Assembly (NCBI RefSeq): GCF_015767245.1
Contig: NZ_JADOTV010000003.1
Coordinates: 179,624 to 243,623, forward strand
Origin: Aureivirga sp. CE67
GTDB lineage: Bacteria > Bacteroidota > Bacteroidia > Flavobacteriales > Flavobacteriaceae
Reading direction: 5' to 3'
DNA: 64,000 bases
Shown here: piece after piece, positions 1 through 8,922 of the stretch
Numbering within the stretch: position 1 is the first letter of the stretch
Layout of the letters: every line of letters starts with the position of its first letter
Made by a program: the position numbers and the translations under genes
Notes under the pieces: generated by a model
What the model was told of the DNA's origin: nothing
Seen by the model: the letters and a program-made list of their open reading frames with translations, nothing else
Databases searched by the model: none

Positions 1-2
1 AT

Positions 3-161
3 GATGCTAATTCTTATGCATATAAAATTCGTGCTCTAATTCTTATTGAACAAAAAAAATATGAAACTGCGTGTGATGATTTAAACACTGCATCTAAGCT
101 TGGATATACAAATCAATATGGTTCTGAGGTTGATGAATTGAAAGAAAAATATTGTAAATAG
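3..161 (+). CDS. C-terminal end of a TPR-like protein (partial)
   Basis: An open frame enters from the left edge and stops with TAG at 159-161, leaving about 52 residues. The visible part has the helical pattern of a TPR or Sel1-like repeat: a segment reading IRALILIEQKKYETACDDL, then a short helix, and it ends in EKYCK. Tail motifs of this kind (ACDDL, LKEKYC) are common in Bacteroidota TPR proteins. The start and any signal peptide lie outside the window. A strong terminator follows 40 bp downstream, so this is the last gene of its transcript. Confidence 0.7.
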   Translation, partial: DANSYAYKIRALILIEQKKYETACDDLNTASKLGYTNQYGSEVDELKEKYCK

Positions 162-200
162 AAGTATTTAAAACTTTTAGCTACAAAAACTCATATTAGA

Positions 201-227
201 AAGCCGTTAATTTTAACGGCTTTTTTT
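201..227 (+). terminator. Rho-independent terminator
   Basis: A perfect 10-bp stem, AAGCCGTTAA (201-210) with TTAACGGCTT (213-222), has a two-base loop and runs into seven T residues. It ends the transcript of the partial TPR gene. Confidence 0.9.
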
Positions 228-327
228 ATATATATTAAAATTTCACCCTATTATTTTTAGTAATTCATAAAAATATAAAAGTTTCTATACACTGACTTTC
301 GTCACTATTTTAGATTTTCTTTCTAGA

Positions 328-335
328 TACTTTTG
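328..335 (+). promoter_or_regulatory. Candidate -7 promoter element (TACTTTTG)
   Basis: TACTTTTG matches the Bacteroidota -7 consensus TAnnTTTG and lies about 30 bp before the OmpW start codon. I see no clear TTG -33 element at the expected 17-23 bp spacing, so the assignment is tentative. Confidence 0.45.
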
Positions 336-366
336 AAATATCAAAATAATAAAACAAATAGGTATT

Positions 367-1044
367 ATGAGAAAAGTATTTGGAATTTTAATGCTATTGG
401 CGTTATTCATCACGACTGGAATGAACGCTCAAGAAGATACTAAAAATGATTTTAAAAAATGGCAAGTAAGATTTAGAGCTGCTGCTGTTATTCCAGATGT
501 AGACTCAAAAGTTGGTGTGATTGGTGGTGATGTAGACATTTCAACTCAAATTATTCCAGAGGTTGATTTTACTTATTATTTCACAAAAAATATTGCTGCT
601 GAATTAATTTTAGGAACAACTCAGCACAATGTTGAAGATTTATCAGCAGATTTATCAGCATTAGGAATTAATACTCCTACAGATGTTGATTTAGGAAGTG
701 TTTGGTTATTACCTCCTACGCTTAACTTACAATATCACTTCTACCCTACTGAAAACTTTAAACCATATGTAGGTGCGGGTATTAATTATACTATTTTCTA
801 TGGAATTGACGAAGGAAATGCTGTTGCAGATGTTGAATATGACAATGCTGTAGGATATTCTTTCCAGTTAGGATTTGATTATAAAATCACTGATTGTTGG
901 TTCTTTAACGTTGATGCTAAGAAAATGTTCTTAAAAACAGATGTTACTGTTGATGCTTCTAATTTATTAGATGGATTAAGTATTCCTGCGGAAGTAGAGA
1001 TTAATCCTTGGATTGTAGGGGCTGGATTTGGATTTAAATTTTAA
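367..1044 (+). CDS. OmpW family outer membrane beta-barrel protein
   Basis: A 225-residue protein with a signal peptide (residues 1-21, ending NAQ) followed by alternating beta strands and a C-terminal aromatic end (GAGFGFKF), as expected for an eight-stranded outer membrane barrel. The segment LLPPTLNLQYHFYP followed by FKPYVGAGINYT is the recognisable OmpW signature. OmpW proteins form small, narrow hydrophobic channels in the outer membrane; the substrate cannot be told from sequence. It is a single-gene transcript: a terminator precedes it, a -7 element lies upstream, and a strong terminator follows at 1096-1130. Length is normal for the family. Confidence 0.9.
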   Translation: MRKVFGILMLLALFITTGMNAQEDTKNDFKKWQVRFRAAAVIPDVDSKVGVIGGDVDISTQIIPEVDFTYYFTKNIAAELILGTTQHNVEDLSADLSALGINTPTDVDLGSVWLLPPTLNLQYHFYPTENFKPYVGAGINYTIFYGIDEGNAVADVEYDNAVGYSFQLGFDYKITDCWFFNVDAKKMFLKTDVTVDASNLLDGLSIPAEVEINPWIVGAGFGFKF

Positions 1045-1095
1045 CAATACTAATAAATACATTTTTCCTTTATTCGATTAATTCACTTTTTCGAT

Positions 1096-1130
1096 AACCT
1101 TGGTTTAAATTTTTAGGCCAAGGTTTTTTT
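1096..1130 (+). terminator. Rho-independent terminator
   Basis: Stem AACCTTGG (1096-1103) pairs with CCAAGGTT (1118-1125) and runs into a T tract to 1130. It ends the OmpW transcript. Confidence 0.85.
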
Positions 1131-1239
1131 ATGTTATAAAATTCTGAATATCTATGACATATAAAATAATTTACTTTTTTGATATTTTTTCTGTAATGAA
1201 AATAAAAATTACCGACTAAAGTGTAAATTTTAATAAAAC

Positions 1240-2007
1240 ATGTATAGATTAATATTAGTATCCTTAGGGTTAATGGTTGCATCATGCAGTACTTCTGATG
1301 CTACTAAAAAGAAAGTGGTAGAAGAAAAAAAAGAGGAAATCAAAGTTGATATTTCAAAATATCCGAAAGAGCTTATCAAAGTATTTGATGCACATGGAGG
1401 AATTCAAAATTGGAAAAATCAAAAAATGCTTTCTTACAAAAGAGGTTCTGAAAAATTCATGACGGATTTACAAACTAGACATGATGTTTTAGAAAATGAT
1501 AAATTCAAAATGGGATTTGATGGAAAAGAAGCTTGGATTAAACAAGATTCTGCAGTGTTCAAAGGTAGCCCAGATTTTTATCACAACCTTTACTTCTACT
1601 TTTTAGCAATGCCTTTTGTTTTAAGTGATGATGGGATTGTTTATGATACTAATGTAGAGCCAATTCAGGCAGACGGAAAAACTTATAAAGGTGTAAAGAT
1701 TTCATATAATGATGGTGTTGGAGCTTCTTCAAAAGATAATTATATTTTATTTTATGATGAAGATACTTACCAAATGAAATATTTAGCTTACACAGCAACG
1801 TTTTTCTCAAAAGAAACTTCTGACAAATACAGCTTAATTAAATACGAAGATTGGAAAAATATTAGTGGATCTACTTTACCAATGAAATTGACTTGGTTAG
1901 ACTTTACAGATTATAAAGTTGGAGAGCCAAAAGGGCCTGCAACTATTTTTGATGAAATTTCATTGAGAAAAGAAAGTCCTAATAAGATGCTTTTTTTAAA
2001 GCCATAG
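1240..2007 (+). CDS. Lipoprotein, DUF6503-like
   Basis: A 255-residue predicted lipoprotein: the N-terminal signal ends in the lipobox VASC (Cys16), followed by a Lys/Glu-rich spacer. The body contains a helix with FDAHGGIQNWKNQK and then beta strands in a lipid-carrier-like arrangement, with a repeated theme of a D-G-K-E-A-W turn and a later L-P-M-K-L-T-W-L strand. This resembles the Bacteroidota lipoprotein family DUF6503, recognised from the H-G-G-x-x-x-W helix. No catalytic motif is seen and function is unknown. It stands alone between terminators; the nearest upstream terminator is only 110 bp away. Confidence 0.6.
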   Translation: MYRLILVSLGLMVASCSTSDATKKKVVEEKKEEIKVDISKYPKELIKVFDAHGGIQNWKNQKMLSYKRGSEKFMTDLQTRHDVLENDKFKMGFDGKEAWIKQDSAVFKGSPDFYHNLYFYFLAMPFVLSDDGIVYDTNVEPIQADGKTYKGVKISYNDGVGASSKDNYILFYDEDTYQMKYLAYTATFFSKETSDKYSLIKYEDWKNISGSTLPMKLTWLDFTDYKVGEPKGPATIFDEISLRKESPNKMLFLKP

Positions 2008-2053
2008 TTTTTTATCTAAGGTTATCTTACCTTGAAGAAGGTTTGATTTGAAC

Positions 2054-2089
2054 AAAAGGTTATTTCTGTAAAAAGAAATAACCTTTTTT
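2054..2089 (+). terminator. Rho-independent terminator
   Basis: A perfect 14-bp stem (2054-2067 with 2074-2087), six-base loop, ending in a T run. It closes the lipoprotein gene before it. Confidence 0.9.
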
Positions 2090-2193
2090 CATGTAAAATG
2101 AATTCGATTCTATTTTTTTGTAGTAAAATTTCAAACATCTCCTAATATTTAATTATAATCTGCTACATTTGGATTTAAATATATAAATGAACT

Positions 2194-2646
2194 ATGATTT
2201 ATTTAACTCTTCTTTTGTTTTATTTCATTCTATTCGGAGCTGTAATTTTATTTATAAACCTAAGAAGCAAATATATTTTTAAGAAATATCTTGATTTAAA
2301 AAAGACAGGGACAACTAGTTTTTATAGCAATGTAAAATGCAAAAGTTTATTGAGAAGAAATCCTTTTTATTTTAAATATTGTGACATTCAAATACAAGAA
2401 AACCATATTATTTTATTTGGATTTAATTATTTTTTAAAAACAAAAATTCATCAAAAACCAATTATTATTTTTACTTCTGAATTTAATTCAACAAAAAGAT
2501 TAAATAGCTATAAAATATTAAAGATAAAAGAACTAAGTAAAATTGATTTTGGCACCGAAATTACTATTGATACAAATAAAAAACACCAAGTTAATAATGA
2601 ACTATTTTTATTTGATTTTAAAGTTGAAAATTTGGATAAAATATAA
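2194..2646 (+). CDS. Hypothetical protein with one N-terminal membrane segment
   Basis: 150 residues. Residues 1-23 form one hydrophobic segment with no lipobox or clear cleavage site, so it is probably a membrane anchor. The remainder is basic and strand-rich, with FYFKYCDIQIQENHIILFGFNYF in the middle and a C-terminal FDFKVENLDKI. No family is recognised. The pattern (membrane anchor followed by a small beta domain) resembles bacterial PH-like or membrane-associated beta domains, but that is only a guess. Base composition is even more AT-rich than its neighbours. Confidence 0.55.
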   Translation: MIYLTLLLFYFILFGAVILFINLRSKYIFKKYLDLKKTGTTSFYSNVKCKSLLRRNPFYFKYCDIQIQENHIILFGFNYFLKTKIHQKPIIIFTSEFNSTKRLNSYKILKIKELSKIDFGTEITIDTNKKHQVNNELFLFDFKVENLDKI

Positions 2647-2808
2647 CTATAACAAATTGTAAAATTTTTAAATAAAAAAGGATAAATTCAATTTAAAAAA
2701 AGATATAGAATCTATTAAATAGTACTTAAAAAATCAATTACTATTTTTTTAAATAAACAAATAAAATTATACATATTCGTTCATAAAAAATTGCACAAAA
2801 ATATTATT

Positions 2809-3096
2809 ATGAATAAAAAAGGTGCTCTGACACTAGGAATTATTGAAATTTTAATCTCAGCTTATTGGATTTACAACAATATCGAATTGTATTATGAATA
2901 TCACTATACAGATATACTATTTATGTTTATGTATCCTGATTGGGTTTTATTTTCAAATATTATTATTGGGCTTTTAGGGATTATAAATGCCTTATTCTTA
3001 ATTCGTTTAAAAACTTCTATAAAAAGAAATATACAGATTACAGGAGGTTTAATTTTGATACATTTTATTATTCAATTATTGAACACTTTATTTTAG
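2809..3096 (+). CDS. Hypothetical small membrane protein
   Basis: 95 residues starting at the ATG at 2809 (MNKKGALTLG); an in-frame TTG at 2791 would add six residues but has no supporting signal. Three hydrophobic helices are visible (about 7-25, 48-68 and 78-95), each separated by short polar turns. It looks like a small polytopic inner membrane protein of unknown function. It runs convergent to the leftward gene cluster at 3164-5287. Confidence 0.55.
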   Translation: MNKKGALTLGIIEILISAYWIYNNIELYYEYHYTDILFMFMYPDWVLFSNIIIGLLGIINALFLIRLKTSIKRNIQITGGLILIHFIIQLLNTLF

Positions 3097-3109
3097 TACA
3101 AGATATAAT

Positions 3110-3139
3110 AAAAAAACCGATAGATATCTAATCTATCGG
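3110..3139 (-). terminator. Terminator for the leftward cluster
   Basis: CCGATAGAT (3117-3125) and ATCTATCGG (3131-3139) form a 9-bp stem. The A run at 3110-3116 gives a T tail on the minus strand, so it ends the 5287-3164 transcript. Confidence 0.85.
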
Positions 3140-3163
3140 CTTATAGCGCTCTTTAAAACACTT

Positions 3164-3619
3164 TTAATTCAATAACATTTTGTTTTTATCTTCAAGATTG
3201 AATTTATCAAATTTTATTTTGAACTCATACCCACCAGAATCAGCTTTTATAATCTGCACATTTGAATTTGCATTTTCTAAAACTTTTTCATTTTTAGGGT
3301 TATCTAGAATTTTAACGAAACTTAATTTATAGTTACAGTGATCAATCCACTCTATTTTATACTCCACTTTTACTCCTGAATCTAAATTATGTTCAATTTG
3401 TTTTGAACCCTCTCTAGTAATTTCAGTTACTCCAGACGTTTTATCATTAATTTTAAATTTACCTGACTTGAAAGCCTCGCAATCAGCAGGTGAAATATTT
3501 GGTTCTGGTTCTTGATGTGGAATAGTAAATTTACCTGATTGAAACTTTTGGCTACTTAAAACTTGACCAAAAGAAAATATAGAAATAAGAAAAAAGAAGC
3601 TAAATAATAGTTTTTTCAT
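3164..3619 (-). CDS. Secreted hypothetical protein with duplicated SGKF motif
   Basis: 151 residues with a signal peptide (1-18, ending FGQ). The motif FxSGKF occurs twice, near residues 26-31 and 50-55, each preceded by a polar stretch; two Cys residues (in PADCEAF and DHCNYKL) could form a disulphide. C-terminal half is strand-rich. No family is recognised with confidence; similar small secreted proteins are common in Flavobacteriaceae. It is the last gene of a three-gene leftward cluster and is followed directly by a terminator. Confidence 0.6.
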   Translation of the reverse strand: MKKLLFSFFFLISIFSFGQVLSSQKFQSGKFTIPHQEPEPNISPADCEAFKSGKFKINDKTSGVTEITREGSKQIEHNLDSGVKVEYKIEWIDHCNYKLSFVKILDNPKNEKVLENANSNVQIIKADSGGYEFKIKFDKFNLEDKNKMLLN

Positions 3620-3649
3620 TTAGATAATTTTTAGGTTGATTTTAATGGT

Positions 3650-4240
3650 TTAATAGTTACTTAATATTTTTATTTTATTTGTAAGTTCTACAATATTACA
3701 GATTCTTTCATCGATATTATCTTCTCCGAAAAGCTCTGCATTTACTTTTAAATATTTCTTCTCACTATTTCTAACAAATAAAATATAGTTCGAAAATTTA
3801 TAATTTCTTTTAGTTCCTTCAGCTAAAAACCAAAAACTATCTCTGTCTAGAAATTTACCATTTCCATTTGAAACAAGTTTTAGATTTTCTTGCTGTAAAT
3901 AATTATTTATTACCAACGATTCTGAATCTTTATCCATTTTTAAATCTCCATTAATCATCGAAACATCATAAATAAATGTTTTGGTTAGATCTTTAGTTGT
4001 ATCGGCTGTAAAAATTTCACTTTCATAATCATTATAATAAAGATTTGTTTTCCAAGTTTTTGGAGATTTTAAAATAAAATTCTTATGTATATCCATAACC
4101 TCTTCCAGATCTTTCTCATTATATTCTGAATCAGAACAACTTAAATCCTTATTCAGATAAGTTTGATTTTTATCCGAACAACTATAACAAATAAACAAAA
4201 ATAATATAAAAACAACAGCAATATTTAATTTATTTTTCAT
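3650..4240 (-). CDS. Hypothetical lipoprotein
   Basis: 196 residues. The signal segment ends at a lipobox-like CYSC (Cys21) followed by SDKNQ. The body has a Trp-Lys-Thr-Asn-Leu-Tyr-Tyr segment and a later strand pair around FWFLAEGTKRNYKFSNYILF. This layout (a lipoprotein with a short alpha/beta domain built around an F-L-D-R-D-S-F-W strand) is typical of small Bacteroidota lipoproteins of unknown role. It lies 9 bp after the propeller gene and 30 bp before the secreted protein, so the three are probably cotranscribed. Confidence 0.55.
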   Translation of the reverse strand: MKNKLNIAVVFILFLFICYSCSDKNQTYLNKDLSCSDSEYNEKDLEEVMDIHKNFILKSPKTWKTNLYYNDYESEIFTADTTKDLTKTFIYDVSMINGDLKMDKDSESLVINNYLQQENLKLVSNGNGKFLDRDSFWFLAEGTKRNYKFSNYILFVRNSEKKYLKVNAELFGEDNIDERICNIVELTNKIKILSNY

Positions 4241-4249
4241 ATTTCAATA

Positions 4250-5287
4250 TTAATTTAATGTTAATTTAGCAATTTTATTAACTCCGCCTAACCAAGCTAT
4301 TTTAGAATCAGCGAATTGCACTGAAAAATAACCTTGATCACTTACTTTTTGCCAATCTGCTCCTTGGTTTTTTGTATAGTAAATTCCTTCTGTACTTACA
4401 GCAACAATCTCTTGTCCTTTAGAGTTTGGAACAAACTTCACAGAACTTATATAACCTGGTAGCTTATCATTTGCAACTAATTGCCATGTTTTACCTCCAT
4501 CTTTTGTAATTGCTTTATTCGCTTTTTTATTAGGCTTGTCTGTATAATCTCCTCCCATAACAATTCCAACATTTTCATCATAAAAATCAGCTGTATAAAT
4601 ACCTGTTGTTTCTTTTCCTTGAACAATTGGAGTATCAAAACTTGTCCATGTTTCACCTTTGTCAGTAGACTTTAAAACTCTTGATTTTTTTCCTCCAGTA
4701 ACAATCCAAGCAGTATTATTTTTTAAAACAATATTAGAATTACTTGCAGCAAAAGCAGCTTCTCCTTCTTCCATAGGTGGAATATTCTCACATGCTATTT
4801 TATTCCAAGAATTTCCTCCATCTACAGTTTTCAATATTGTTAGACAATTATTTTGAGGATCTCCCATTACTAAACCTTCTTTGTTGTTCCAAAAATTAAT
4901 GGCATCATAAAAAGCGGTATTCAAAGAATCTCTATAAACAAATTTTGTTCCTTGATTAAACTTAATAATCCCCGCAGGTTTTTCAATACTAAGCAAAAAT
5001 AAATCATCTCCATTTTTCTTTATTCCTCTAAAATGATATTTCTCTTCTCCTCTCGGAATAGAATCTAATTCTAAAGACAAATTGAAGTTATCCTTAATAA
5101 AACCAAACTTCTCATTAGAACCAGCGTACCAAACTTTTGAAGTATCTATAACATCCAATGCTCTAATATTTGTTTCTGGCACAGGAAACTCTTTTAAACT
5201 AATTTTTTTTTCATTATTTTTAGTATTATGATTCTCACATGACACTATAATTAAAGATAAAAAGATAATTTTTAGTAATTTTTGCAT
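4250..5287 (-). CDS. YCF48/BNR-type beta-propeller lipoprotein
   Basis: 345 residues from the ATG at 5287; eight extra upstream codons are open, but the chosen start puts a proper lipoprotein signal at the N-terminus with lipobox IVSC (Cys17). The body holds repeats of the BNR/YCF48 type: GGNSWNKI, KGETWTSF, GGKTWQLV and GADWQKV, each within a blade with a preceding hydrophobic strand. Flavobacterial annotations often call these proteins oxidoreductase-like, but no catalytic residues are evident. It is probably a surface or periplasmic propeller, first gene of a leftward cluster. Confidence 0.8.
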   Translation of the reverse strand: MQKLLKIIFLSLIIVSCENHNTKNNEKKISLKEFPVPETNIRALDVIDTSKVWYAGSNEKFGFIKDNFNLSLELDSIPRGEEKYHFRGIKKNGDDLFLLSIEKPAGIIKFNQGTKFVYRDSLNTAFYDAINFWNNKEGLVMGDPQNNCLTILKTVDGGNSWNKIACENIPPMEEGEAAFAASNSNIVLKNNTAWIVTGGKKSRVLKSTDKGETWTSFDTPIVQGKETTGIYTADFYDENVGIVMGGDYTDKPNKKANKAITKDGGKTWQLVANDKLPGYISSVKFVPNSKGQEIVAVSTEGIYYTKNQGADWQKVSDQGYFSVQFADSKIAWLGGVNKIAKLTLN

Positions 5288-5354
5288 AAACTGATATTTT
5301 TTAGTTCCCAAATGTAAAATAAAAAATGTAAAATCTAATAGTAATTTCCTAAAT

Positions 5355-6242
5355 ATGAAAAAAGCATTAGTGATTTCTGGTGGAGGAGCAAAAGGAGCTT
5401 TTGCTGGTGGTGTAGCCGAATATTTAATAAAAGAAAAGAAGAAAAAATATGATATATATATTGGTTCTTCTACTGGAAGTCTTTTAGTTACGCATTTAGC
5501 TTTAGGAAAAGTGGATGAAATCCGAGATGTATTTATAAATGTAAATCAAAAATCCATCTTTAATAATTGTCCTTTTAAAATAAAAAAGAATCATGGACAT
5601 AAAAACATACATATCAATATGTTTCGTGTTCTATGGAGTTTATTTCGAAAAGAATTAACATTCGGACAAAGTTTAAATCTAAAAGATTTAATAAAAGACA
5701 ATATTCATCCCTCTTATGTTGAAGAATTAAAAAAATCAAAAAAAGAAGTTTTTATAACTATCTCAAATTTTACAGAAAAACAAATTGAATTCAAAAATTT
5801 AAGAGAAAATTCATATGATGATTATTGTGATTGGGTTTGGGGTTCTTGCAATTTAATTCCTTTTATGAGTGTTTTAGAAAAAAACAATAAACAATATGCG
5901 GATGGAAGTTTTGGTTCAATTATCCCTATTAAAAAAGCAATTCTCGAAGGAGCTAAGGAAGTTGATGTAATCATCTTAGACACTGAAAATATATTATATA
6001 ATCAATTTTTAGCAAATAATACTTTTTCCGTGCTTTTTCAGGCTTTTGATTTTATGATGTATAATATCGGACAAAGAGATATCAACTCAGGAAGATTTAG
6101 AGCAGAACATTCTGGTGTTAAACTAAATTTTTATTTTACTCCAAGAGTATTAACCTTAAATCCACTTCTTTTTGATAAAGAAAAAATGACAAAATGGTGG
6201 AAAAGCGGTTATAAGTTTGCTGAAGAAAATTATATCAAGTAA
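5355..6242 (+). CDS. Patatin-like phospholipase
   Basis: 295 residues, no signal peptide, so cytoplasmic or secreted by another route. All three patatin elements are present: the Gly-rich oxyanion loop GGGAKGAFAGG (residues 9-19), the nucleophile elbow GSSTG (about 38-42), and the catalytic Asp in YADGSFGS (about 188-195). Patatins use a Ser-Asp dyad to hydrolyse acyl esters of phospholipids. Length is typical of single-domain bacterial patatins. It is divergent from the propeller lipoprotein, with only 67 bp between starts, and convergent with the hydrolase at 6246-7109 (3 bp between the stops). Confidence 0.92.
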   Translation: MKKALVISGGGAKGAFAGGVAEYLIKEKKKKYDIYIGSSTGSLLVTHLALGKVDEIRDVFINVNQKSIFNNCPFKIKKNHGHKNIHINMFRVLWSLFRKELTFGQSLNLKDLIKDNIHPSYVEELKKSKKEVFITISNFTEKQIEFKNLRENSYDDYCDWVWGSCNLIPFMSVLEKNNKQYADGSFGSIIPIKKAILEGAKEVDVIILDTENILYNQFLANNTFSVLFQAFDFMMYNIGQRDINSGRFRAEHSGVKLNFYFTPRVLTLNPLLFDKEKMTKWWKSGYKFAEENYIK

Positions 6243-6245
6243 TAT

Positions 6246-7109
6246 TTATTTCGATAGTCTAGTCTGATAGTTTTTTCTTTTAAATGCTTCGTCCAAAAAT
6301 TTCTCCACTATATAATTATAAAACACAGACTCATCTTTTATATAATTATAATTACTATTTGGTATTACAAATAATTGGGCATTCTCTAAATTATTATAAA
6401 TTTCTACTACGTGCTCTAATTTCATAAAATCATTATCCGAAGCAACAACTAAAACAGGAATTTTAATTTTATCTACATCTGATTTTGACATATTCGGCTG
6501 AAACTTTACAAGTTCTAATTGATTCCTGAGTCTACTCCAATCTTCAGAAGTATCATTATTAAAAATCAATTCTTCAGTTTGAGTTAATAATTTTGCATTT
6601 GCATCTATTTCCTTTTGCTTAACAGCATCATTTCCTGGTCTAAGATTAGGTGAAGATACTACCATTTTTGAAACACGGTTTGGAAATCTACTCGCCATTT
6701 CTAAAGCAATATTTGCTCCATCTCCATAACCAATCACAAAAACTCGACCTATTGAAAGATAATCCATGATTGAAACATAATCTTTCGCTAATTGTGTATA
6801 AGTTAGTTCATTTATTTTCCCTTGAGATTTACCATGTAACCTACTATCAGCTGCGATGATATGATAATTCTCCATGAAATGAGTAATCTGACAAGACATA
6901 TCTGCGATACTTTGTCCACTTCCATGAATAATCAAAAGTGTCTGATTTTCTGGATCACCATAAGATTCTAAATAAATTTTCGCTCCGTTGATTCTAGCAA
7001 AAACACCAACATCTTCATTTTCACCAAAGGGAATTTCCGTATTACAATTTTGAGAACTTACAGCTAATACATTTAAAAAAAATATTAAAAAAAATATATT
7101 TCTCATCAT
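6246..7109 (-). CDS. Secreted alpha/beta-hydrolase-fold protein lacking catalytic Ser and His
   Basis: 287 residues with a signal peptide (1-20, ending SSQ). The alpha/beta hydrolase framework is clear: LLIIHGSGQS (oxyanion loop, 58-67), AADSRLHGKS (86-95), then the elbow VIGYGDGANIALEMA (125-139) and the acid strand VLVVASDND. In active relatives the elbow reads G-x-S-x-G; here the nucleophile position (129) is Gly, encoded GGA. The usual final His, expected after V-I-P-N, is replaced by NSNYNY (251-256). An Asp at 225 or 227 remains. I infer a non-catalytic binding or structural protein. Start may be Met1 or Met2. Confidence 0.85.
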   Translation of the reverse strand: MMRNIFFLIFFLNVLAVSSQNCNTEIPFGENEDVGVFARINGAKIYLESYGDPENQTLLIIHGSGQSIADMSCQITHFMENYHIIAADSRLHGKSQGKINELTYTQLAKDYVSIMDYLSIGRVFVIGYGDGANIALEMASRFPNRVSKMVVSSPNLRPGNDAVKQKEIDANAKLLTQTEELIFNNDTSEDWSRLRNQLELVKFQPNMSKSDVDKIKIPVLVVASDNDFMKLEHVVEIYNNLENAQLFVIPNSNYNYIKDESVFYNYIVEKFLDEAFKRKNYQTRLSK

Positions 7110-7326
7110 AGATAGTTTTGTTTAGAAATAGAGTGTAAATTTAAAAAAAATATAATTTTCACAATGGAATCATTCTGATTTAGAGTGAATTTTAATTAAC
7201 AAAAACAAAAGTAATTTAAATAGCTAAAAATCAGAAATATTCAAACTAAAAAATGTTTTTTTTCACATAATTACAACATAATATAACTTTTATTAATCTT
7301 AATTTTAAGTAAACAAAAGATTTATT

Positions 7327-8655
7327 ATGCGAAAAATTATATTCATTTTTAGTCTATTTTTAATCTTTTCTTGTAAAGATGATGATGATAATGTGGTAGT
7401 TCCTGAAAAAATTATCACTGGTTATATGTATACCTCAACAAATGCAAATGGTCAAAATGCTGTTCTAGGTTTTGCACAATATCAAGATGGTTCCTTGGCC
7501 GAATTAGATAATTCCCCTTTCTTCACGAAAGATTTGGGTGCAAGTGAACAAGGTGACTTTGACGCTCAATATTCTATAAGAATTATAGATGATTTATTAT
7601 TAGTTGTAAATGCAGGGAGAAACCCATCTAATGGAACTATTTCTGTTTTTAGAATTGATAAACCTTCAGGAAATCTAACTTTAATTGATCAAACTCCAAA
7701 CGAATTGGCTTCGTATAATATTAATAGTCGAGGTATTCGTCCAGTAACCTTAGATGTGAAAACAATTAACGGAAAAACTTGGGTAATTGTAGGTAATCAA
7801 CATTCACAAGTTGGATATATTGGCGAAGATGAAGAATTATCCGGACCAATTATAGATTCAAATGAAAGAAATATCACACTTTTTTCATTGGAATTAGAAA
7901 CTGGAATGTTAACTTTTGAAACAGTTTTAGACACTTATTTTGATGGAAACTTAGGTGGAGTTTCAAGTGTTAACTTTAATCAAAATGGCGATAAATTTAC
8001 AGTTACAACTATGGGAATTTATCATGCATTAATCAATTATCCAAACCCAAGTCTTATAAAACCTGCTCAAACATATTTTTATAATTTTAATAATGGATCT
8101 GCAACAGAAAATGGTGTTTTTATGGAAGAAGGAGTCGCTGGAACAGTAGCTGCTATTTGGTCTCCATCAGAATCTAAAGTATATACAGTAAGTTTTAATG
8201 TTATTGAAGATAAAATAGATTATGATGTTGTTTCCATTAATACATCGGATTATAGTTTGAGTCAACACTTTCGCTCTGGTTTAGAATTAGATAATTCATC
8301 ATGTTGGTTAGCTTTTTCTGAAGATAAAAGAGATTTATTCGCTGTGAATTTAGGAGAAAACACAATTGCTTCATATAGAGTTGGAGCAAATGATAATTTA
8401 GAAATTATTGCAAATCCTTATATTACAAGAACTACTGGATTAGAAGGACGTGAGTTAAAAGATATTATTTCTCAAAATGGTTTTGTATATGCTGTTTCTG
8501 CTGTAAATTCTCATAAGATTTCTATTTTTCAATTAAATGGAGATGGTTCTTTAACAGAATTAAGTTATAGCCCATTCCCTATTCCATCTGCTAGGAATTT
8601 CACTGAAGAAGATGCAATTTTCTTGGGGTTAGTTGGATATACATTAATAGATTAA
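7327..8655 (+). CDS. Surface lipoprotein, seven-bladed-propeller (lactonase-like)
   Basis: 442 residues with a lipoprotein signal whose lipobox is IFSC; the mature end reads CKDDDDN, which resembles the Lys/Asp-rich surface-export signal of flavobacterial lipoproteins. The body carries repeated blades of the lactonase/YncE type, for example GTISVFRIDKPSGNLTLID, NTIASYRVGANDNLEII and HKISIFQLNGDGSLTEL, each a strand ending in a D/N-G-x-L turn. Such folds include 6-phosphogluconolactonases, but a surface lipoprotein with Asp-rich N-terminus is more likely a binding or scaffold protein. Function is not established. Confidence 0.75.
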   Translation: MRKIIFIFSLFLIFSCKDDDDNVVVPEKIITGYMYTSTNANGQNAVLGFAQYQDGSLAELDNSPFFTKDLGASEQGDFDAQYSIRIIDDLLLVVNAGRNPSNGTISVFRIDKPSGNLTLIDQTPNELASYNINSRGIRPVTLDVKTINGKTWVIVGNQHSQVGYIGEDEELSGPIIDSNERNITLFSLELETGMLTFETVLDTYFDGNLGGVSSVNFNQNGDKFTVTTMGIYHALINYPNPSLIKPAQTYFYNFNNGSATENGVFMEEGVAGTVAAIWSPSESKVYTVSFNVIEDKIDYDVVSINTSDYSLSQHFRSGLELDNSSCWLAFSEDKRDLFAVNLGENTIASYRVGANDNLEIIANPYITRTTGLEGRELKDIISQNGFVYAVSAVNSHKISIFQLNGDGSLTELSYSPFPIPSARNFTEEDAIFLGLVGYTLID

Positions 8656-8850
8656 TATTTAAATATTTTTATAAGTAATTAATATGTTTCTATTCAATAG
8701 ATATTATGTCAAAATAATTTATATAAACCGTAATATATCTTTATAAAACTATTCATATATAAAAAATTTACTTTTACTCAATAAAATTTAGTCGGAAAAA
8801 TTATTAAGACTTACAATTAATATAAATCAATATATTAAATCATTTAATTG

Positions 8851-8881
8851 TTGTTTTTTCATTTAATTTAGAATATTTTTG
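8851..8881 (+). promoter_or_regulatory. Promoter with TTG -33 and TATTTTTG -7
   Basis: TTG at 8851-8853, 20 bp spacing, then TATTTTTG at 8874-8881. This fits the Bacteroidota consensus TTG-N17-23-TAnnTTTG and lies about 40 bp upstream of the BNR-repeat gene at 8923. Confidence 0.65.
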
Positions 8882-8922
8882 AATATTCCCCTGATAAACT
8901 AACCTTAAAAAACAATTTTTTT

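Noticed and set aside
1070..1285. Leftward 71-codon frame between the OmpW and lipoprotein genes
   Set aside because: It reads through the OmpW terminator and overlaps the lipoprotein signal sequence; no coding signal of its own.
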